A DNA stretch of 64,000 bases from Lingula anatina (Eukaryota > Brachiopoda > Lingulata > Lingulida > Lingulidae). Position 1 is the first letter of the stretch, and every line of letters begins with the position of its first letter. The stretch lies in contig NW_019776068.1 in the NCBI RefSeq assembly GCF_001039355.2, forward strand, positions 398,072 to 462,071, in the 5' to 3' direction. The notes beneath the pieces are model-generated. The model worked only from the letters and a program-made list of their open reading frames with translations. It had not been told where the DNA came from and did no database searches. Positions 58,150-64,000 of the stretch are shown piece after piece. The position numbers were made by a program, and so were the translations under genes.

Positions 58150-59492
58150 GGGCCCCGTATCTCGAAAGCTTCGCTATTTTGCGCACGTGCGCGAGCATGG
58201 CGAGCGTGCCCTATTTGGTAGTGCGATTGCACCCACCTGCTATCTCGAAGCCTTAGCAAACGCAACGCAATTATTACCTCAAACTCTACTAAAATTCGAT
58301 TGCCGCACAAAGTGAAGACGTCATAACACAATTACACAAAATGTAATTTTTTTCACCACGACGCAAATCAAGATGTTGTAAAGCAAATGACATACACTTT
58401 CGGCAATTACAAAACAATTAAAACTGAATGAAATGTGTAGGAAGTTATTGAGTACAAGTAAATTTCTTTGAGTGTCAGTAAGTGTAGATATTGTTCTAGA
58501 AGTAAGAAAGTATGGAACGTTTCAGAGTCCGATATAGTTGGATCAGATTGGTTAATTTTTCTCATCTGATTTGCGCGTGTTTAACACGTGTAGAACTCAT
58601 GCATTCTTGAATTGGACAGGATCCAAGATGAGTAATTCGGATAATATTTTAAATATTTTAAATCATAAACAAGTCTCATTTAAATTACTAAATTAGGAAA
58701 TATTGAATAGAGTTTTGTAACATGAGAATGGGAAATTTGAGAATGGATAATAGTGTATAAAAACTTGTACATTCTGTGAAAAAGAGAGTCGGTGAATAAA
58801 CGTTCGGAAGCTCCAAACTGCTGTCGTCATTCCTCACTATAACAAAGAGGTTGTTTTTATTTATAGGAATATCATAATTACAAATACTGATATTTGAAGT
58901 ATTTGACACCAATAAACACACATTGGTGAGTAGTGTTCAGTCTCACAATAATAGACATTGAGGAAGGTCGCGGTGCGACCGAATGCTTTGTTTCTGCTTT
59001 TTCATTTTGTGTAGAAAATGACACTTTTAAATTTATTATTATTATTATCAATAGACTACAATTAAATTCACCAGAAAATATAAAATGATGTATGAAATGT
59101 TTAATTTTGAAATTTTTCTGCATAATAAAACATGACTTTAGCATTCTTCACGTGAATATTTACCGCAAGTTTTTCTATCAGAGGTACCAGTGATTCAATC
59201 AATTAAAAGCTTCCATGTTTTTGTTATATGTTTTATTATATGCTATTATGACTAGCAACCCAAACCTGCCACCATGTTTAATTACATGTAAGACACATTA
59301 AAATGACGAATTATGCATACGCAGAGGCGACTAGTTTGTATCGCCGCAAAAAATAGCCTCGAAACTCATGGTGATTTCGACATTAGCGCACGGCCGGGAT
59401 TTGCGAAGCTTTCGAGATATGGGAAAACGCACGCTCGCCATGCTTGCGCACGTGCGCAACATAGCGAAGCTTTCGAGATACGGAGCCCCGGG
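58150..59492. mobile_element. Non-autonomous DNA transposon with long terminal inverted repeats
   Basis: The left end GGGCCCCGTATCTCGAAAGC, then TTCGCTATTTTGCGCACGTGCG and GAGCATGGCGAGCGTG, is mirrored at the right end (CGAGATACGGAGCCCC read inward, with CGCACGTGCGCAA and CACGCTCGCCATGC). The inverted repeats extend for roughly 100 bases. The inside (about 1.1 kb) encodes nothing recognisable. The target duplication is not clear. It lies between exons 2 and 3 of transporter copy 3, right where the start of exon 3 is missing. Confidence 0.7.
58958..58986 (+). other. Hammerhead-like core (degenerate)
   Basis: ATTGAGGAAGGTCGCGGTGC then GACCGAATGC resembles the CTGANGA-stem-GAAA core of hammerhead ribozymes found in Penelope-like retroelements. 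GGTCGC/GCGACC forms a perfect stem, but both core boxes deviate (TTGAGGA, GAAT). It is probably a decayed element tail at most. Confidence 0.2.
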
Positions 59493-59534
59493 GATGTTTT
59501 CCTTATAACTATTAGTGACCATACCAACAGTTGT

Positions 59535-60644
59535 GGTCCATACCAACAGTTGTTGCACTTCTCTTTTGGCGTTGGTGCATTTGTGGCCCCCATAATTGCA
59601 GAGCCTTTATTGTCAAAAAGAATGGACGTTTCCAACAATGAAACCTTAAATTTAGACAAGGATTTTTTTACTTTCGAAGAAAATACATCTTTATATCGTA
59701 ATATAAATGATGTCTTGGGAATCTCAAGCAAAAAAGGAGACACGATAGTATTGAATCCATTATTAAGTAACACTACCAGTACATATACATTAATGTTCAC
59801 CAACGAGTCTAGTGAAACCTCGATCCTTAATACAGCGGAAAAGTGGACAGAAACACGCATAATGATTGCATACATTGCCGTTGGCTTGATTTCTCTACTT
59901 TGTACTTTACCGTTTATTATAATTATTCATCAAGACGGCAAATGCTTATACTGGAAAAGACAAAAAGTAAATATTGAAGTTGGTGTTCCAACAACTCGTA
60001 AAGATTCCATGTGGTTTAAAGTACCTTTTTTGGTTCTTTTTGCATCGCATATCTTTCTATTCGTGGGTTTAGCTAATGCTTTCGGAACCCTTGTAACAAC
60101 ATTTGGCTTTGAGACTCTCCATTGGTCTAAACCTAAGGCGGCAAACCTGTCTACTGTTTTCTGGGGCTGCTTTGCCACTGCAAGAGGACTGTCAATCATG
60201 GTATCGAAGTTTTTGAGTTCTACTGTGATAATCTTCACGGATCTTGCTATAATGGTACTTTCCACGGCGGTCATGTCATTCTCCGTGAATAGTGTCGAGG
60301 AAGTAATGTGGATATGCACGTCTTTGTGTGGCATTGGCATGGCCTCCATTGCCGCTGCTGGGTTTTCATGGGCAGATAGATACGTGCACATTACCGGGAA
60401 AGCTACCTCCGTACTTTGCATAGGGGCTGCAGTAGGATCGCTTACATTGCCCGCACTGTTCGGTCACCTCTTCCAAATCAGCGGGATGTATTTTCCGTAC
60501 CTGTTATTAGGCGGTGGGCTATGTAATGTAGTTTTGTTCACTATCCTGTATATATTTGCTCGCTTCCATGGTGAACGATACCTTCCCGTCCCTCAAGAAG
60601 TGCCGGATAACAAGGATGAACACCAAGACACTTCAGAATTGTAA
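59535..60644 (+). CDS. MFSD4B: Remaining part of exon 3 of transporter copy 3
   Basis: Open frame with helices, a variable loop with four N-x-S/T sites (SNNET, EENTS, SNTT, TNES) and the tail PDNKDEHQDTSEL. More diverged from copies 1 and 2 than they are from each other, except in short stretches such as the last helix (TTCACTATCCTGTATATATT), which are identical. Confidence 0.75.
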   Translation, partial: GPYQQLLHFSFGVGAFVAPIIAEPLLSKRMDVSNNETLNLDKDFFTFEENTSLYRNINDVLGISSKKGDTIVLNPLLSNTTSTYTLMFTNESSETSILNTAEKWTETRIMIAYIAVGLISLLCTLPFIIIIHQDGKCLYWKRQKVNIEVGVPTTRKDSMWFKVPFLVLFASHIFLFVGLANAFGTLVTTFGFETLHWSKPKAANLSTVFWGCFATARGLSIMVSKFLSSTVIIFTDLAIMVLSTAVMSFSVNSVEEVMWICTSLCGIGMASIAAAGFSWADRYVHITGKATSVLCIGAAVGSLTLPALFGHLFQISGMYFPYLLLGGGLCNVVLFTILYIFARFHGERYLPVPQEVPDNKDEHQDTSEL

Positions 60645-63600
60645 AATTCAATTTTGAAATCACTTTACTAGGATCCATAGACTGGTATTCTCTTGTTGTT
60701 CACTTTAAAGCACATCAAATTTTTATGAAATGCACTGAAGAAGAAACTATTATTATTGTTTAATTATGGCATTTTACTATTCAAAAAGTTGTACAATTTA
60801 ATTTCATATTTTCTCCTTAGGCTCTAATGCTTATATATATATTTTTATCAAATATGTTTAGTCCGTAATCTTCAACTACATGTATCAAAAGTCAACCATT
60901 ATTTTTATTCATATATCATTTATTTATTTTTTGCAATGGGAAAATAAACTGGAAAAAAAAAAAAAACCAGAAAATTGACAAAACGTCAGCATATAGGAAT
61001 TCCACTTCACCTCAACCTTACAAAGAAGCACCGTTTCTGTGTGCACAAGTTGATAACTTGCTGTACTAAGAGCAATTTTATCATGACATCAGCAAGTGTA
61101 CTGCATGTGATGGTTAATGAAAAATTCCTAGCTTTATAAAAATCTTATTTGTTTAATTTTCATAAAACATTATACTCATCTTCCACAAAGATCAATGGCC
61201 ATAGAGGAAATCTGGTAACAACCCAAAACAAAATTCAAATGCCAATTGCAATGTTATTTCATGATAAGGAATAATTTCCCCAAATACTTTTAACTCTTAA
61301 ATTATGTGTGTGTATGTGAAAGGTTGCGCGTTATGTTGTGGGTTTTTAACAAACAGTTTTAACAGATGTTTCTCATATATATCTCACAGATGGTAGTATT
61401 AACCATAATTATCATCATTTTTGAGCAGATATATCTTTATTACAACATATTTACATACATATATCTCTGTTTTAAGAGGTTCATGATAAGACATAAATAT
61501 TTTGTTTCATCCTATATTCCCAATGGATAATACTAGGAATAAGGATTTACACTATATTAAGTACAGAGAGAAAAATTACCAACTTCTATACTTCTATAAT
61601 GAATGAAATCGAACCGGTATCAATGATATTATGAGTTTGACACAGAACCCCCTTATGATCAAATATGCATAGTTTCATGTCCAAACAATGATAAACCCAT
61701 GTTTTTATACAAGAGGACCACAAACATATTTCACCGTAGTACTGGGTGATGGTATGTAGCATGCTTTTCAGTGATTTAACAAGAGATCTCATATTCTTAA
61801 CATTAATATTTTTGGCATTAGCACAGCACAAGAGTCCCTGCAATAATGCAAACACACGTTCACATTTGTTTAAGTACCAATGTCCTTGCTGCTATCTTTA
61901 ATGCTTCAACTGGAGGCCACTTAGGGATTGAACACTTGGAGATAATAAAGAGCATAAGTTTTTATCTTATTCTGTTGGGTAGATGACCCCCATAGACCCC
62001 TTGAGCACCTTCAGATTTTAATATTACTTCATCCTTGTGTCACTGTGACTTTTATACTGGAATGCTTCCATGTGTCCCTTCAACAGCTATGATTCAACAG
62101 TAATGTCTAGTTAGGTGTAACAGAGTTGCTGTTGGGTTTTCTTCTGCTGCTTTCACTGCGACCTTCCTTGATGCTGGAAAGATACATCAGATCCATGCTT
62201 TAGCTCATTACAAAAAATGATGCATCTCTTCCTTTTGAGGCTTTTATCTTATCTAAACATTACACTTTGCACATTGAAAAAGATATTTTTATGGAATTTC
62301 TCTCTTGATTATTCATCAACTTTAATGGTATATGATTTAACAATGATAATTGTAATTGCAGGCTATACCATCAGATATGATACAGCACAAGCTTTCAAAA
62401 AATACATTTTATTAAAAAAAAAAAAAAAAACTCCGGTTTACATATAACATAAACAGAATGAACTTTGTTTCACTTGTGAAAGAATGAACTAATTTAAAAC
62501 TAAAACCATAAGACACCACAAACAACAAAAACCAACAAAATCCACCGACAATTGCAAATGCATGTGCAGTGTTAATGGCACTTGCTAGCAGGATTACTTA
62601 TTGAAACACATAAACATATATATATATATATCATATTTAATGATGAAAATACAGTGTGTACATTTTCCCAAACACTGTAGCATTTTAGTAATGCTGCTTA
62701 CACAAAGCACTGCCTTTCCTTTGGCAAGTTTATACTGAAAATTCACGAACGCATTACAATTATACAGCTAGCTCCACATACATTGAAAATCATATATCTC
62801 CACTGTTAAATGGCCTCCCCACTACATACAATGCTATATTATTGTATACACTGACATCCCATAGTAGTATTACTTTCTAATGTCCATGTTTGCGGCATGG
62901 GACAATTCAACCAACTAAGCTACAACATGCAGCCAAAACTCCAAATGTTGGCCAACTCTAGAGGCTAAGACTTAGAGAAAATATTTGTGAAAATCTAGTG
63001 TTCATATTTTGAAGAGAAGTTCTAGCACAATCAAAGATGGTGATGGCACTACATGTGTTTGACTTTAGAGACTTTAAAAAATGTGTATTTTTTTGAAATT
63101 TTGACTGCATATCTTGATTTCGAACCCATAAAAATGAGTACAATTGACAGCTTTAACTAAACTCCGGCACCATTCTTTACCTGTTTTTTACACATATGAT
63201 GTTAGCCTGAAGAAAAGGAGTTAAACTGTGCATATATGAAGGCGGTGCAGAAAAAAAAATTGATCAACAAAAGCAGAGTATCTACAACACTTGTCTATTC
63301 TGAAAGAGAGCTTGTTAACTTAATAAGACAACAAATCTGTTGCACTGAAGACATTCAACAGCAACAGGTTGTTGTGGGTACTATACAATGAGAAACTTTC
63401 TAAAAGCAAACAATGAAGATCTTATACTTCACTACTTTGTTGCCATCATGGCTGGTGTTTCTCCTAACACCAATATGAACAACACTGACCCAAAGTGCAT
63501 ACATTAGAATGGCTAGTGAGAAATATCTCAACTACTGACACTATAATGGGAACAAGTTAAACAACGCTGAAACTTAACTGTCACCAAAACTACCCCTGTG

Positions 63601-63919
63601 GTTTAGAAAAGTTCTCAATGTACAGCAATTCTGTTGAAATAAAACAAGATAAATCTTACAGAGGTCTCTCTTCTACACTGCAAAAGTTTAAAACAACAGA
63701 TGAAAAAAAATCTATTTTATGTGGCAAAACACCCTGATTATATCTAAGTGAAAAGAGAAATCTAAGTATTTTCTCTGGAAATAAAATAGTCCTAGATATT
63801 AGAGTAAATGCACCCAGTTCTCCCACTCAACACTCAGTGGCACTACACAGTAAGAGAATTATCTACAAAATTCTGAAATGAAAAATAAAGTTATAAAAAA
63901 GTCACAATCAGTGCAATAG
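60645..63919. other. Region between transporter copy 3 and the minus-strand gene; probably mostly its 3' UTR
   Basis: No reading frame of note on either strand. The left edge has AATAAA at 60943 followed by an A14 run (60953-60966) on the plus strand, and TTTATTTATT near 60917 (AATAAATAAA on the minus strand), so both transcripts may end here. There are A-runs at about 62414 and a (TA)n near 62611. Treating 60950-63919 as the minus-strand 3' UTR is inference. Confidence 0.4.
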
Positions 63920-64000
63920 TTACTCGGCACACAGTGGCACTACCTTCCCAGCGTGATTCGGCCAGTGCTGGAAGAGCGCGACAGTCTGGGATAACTGGGC
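63920..64000 (-). CDS. C-terminal codons of an unidentified minus-strand gene (partial)
   Basis: Read on the minus strand, the window edge is open for 26 codons ending LFQHWPNHAGKVVPLCAE and then TAA (complement of 63920-63922). The base composition is clearly richer in G+C than the flanking sequence, and the residues look like real protein. The family is not recognised from so short a piece. Confidence 0.5.
   Translation of the reverse strand, partial: AQLSQTVALFQHWPNHAGKVVPLCAE

Larger units (their letters stand above)
56893..60644 (+). pseudogene. MFSD4B: NaGLT1/MFSD4B-like transporter, copy 3, with a damaged third exon
   Basis: Exon 1 (56893-56991, MEFSGEKTFSSRSLSIRSKW) and exon 2 (57387-57672) are intact with good donors. 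Homology to exon 3 resumes only at 59535 (GGTCCATACC, GPYQQLLHFSFG). The acceptor and the codons for GNAMILELWEKKS, part of a conserved helix, are missing. A long-TIR transposon at about 58150-59492 lies directly upstream. No acceptor in the right phase was found within about 170 bases left of the homology start. From 59535 the frame stays open to TAA at 60644 with sensible substitutions, so damage is recent or an unusual exon is used. A long open frame starting at 59313 includes transposon-derived residues and should not be taken as the N-terminus. Confidence 0.7.

Noticed and set aside
59313-59534. 5' extension of the copy 3 open frame
   Set aside because: The residues are encoded by the transposon inverted repeat and junction sequence, not by anything homologous to copies 1 and 2.
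1-64000. CRISPR arrays, operons, phage or integrated-virus genes
   Set aside because: No regularly spaced repeats with unique spacers, no Shine-Dalgarno-led gene chains and no reverse transcriptase, integrase or capsid-like reading frames were seen.

Overview
The window looks like nuclear DNA of an invertebrate animal. Coding information is split into short exons with GT..AG introns, spacers are AT-rich and full of short interspersed repeats, and the families seen are metazoan (a NHERF/EBP50 scaffold and tandem NaGLT1/MFSD4B-type transporters). A deuterostome such as a hemichordate or echinoderm is my guess, but a lophotrochozoan cannot be excluded. No prokaryotic, organellar or viral genes, rRNA, tRNA or CRISPR were seen.

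Layout. (1) 317-4217, plus strand: the last six recognisable coding exons of a gene that starts outside the window; the protein is not firmly recognised but has nucleotide-kinase-like segments. (2) 7529-43910, plus strand: one large NHERF-type gene. Exon 1 carries a single PDZ domain and the last exon carries an ezrin-binding tail. Between them lies a long series of small exons, all phase 0 after exon 2, encoding an acidic, Pro/Glu/Ser-rich linker. Its 3' UTR ends near an AATAAA at 45779. (3) 46922-60644, plus strand: three tandem NaGLT1-like major facilitator genes, each with three exons. Copies 1 and 2 look intact. Copy 3 lacks the start and acceptor of its third exon, and a long-TIR transposon sits next to the lesion. 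(4) 63920-64000, minus strand: the last 26 codons of another gene, with a probable long 3' UTR to its left.

Two places need caution. A 5.7-kb stretch (24711-30455) and a 0.3-kb stretch (18149-18453) are each followed directly by a single N and then a near-identical second copy. This is the expected look of unmerged overlapping contigs or haplotypes, so four complete linker exons and part of a fifth are probably counted twice. Other duplications in the same gene (two 300-bp units, a two-exon block, a 78-bp unit) have no N and look biological. They suggest the linker grows by duplication of phase-0 exons.

The genes do not form an operon-like system. A link between a NHERF scaffold (which tethers membrane transporters to ezrin and actin) and adjacent sugar-transporter genes would be speculation. 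The most interesting material is the expanding microexon linker and the transporter paralogs, whose extracellular loop has diverged while their membrane segments stayed nearly identical.
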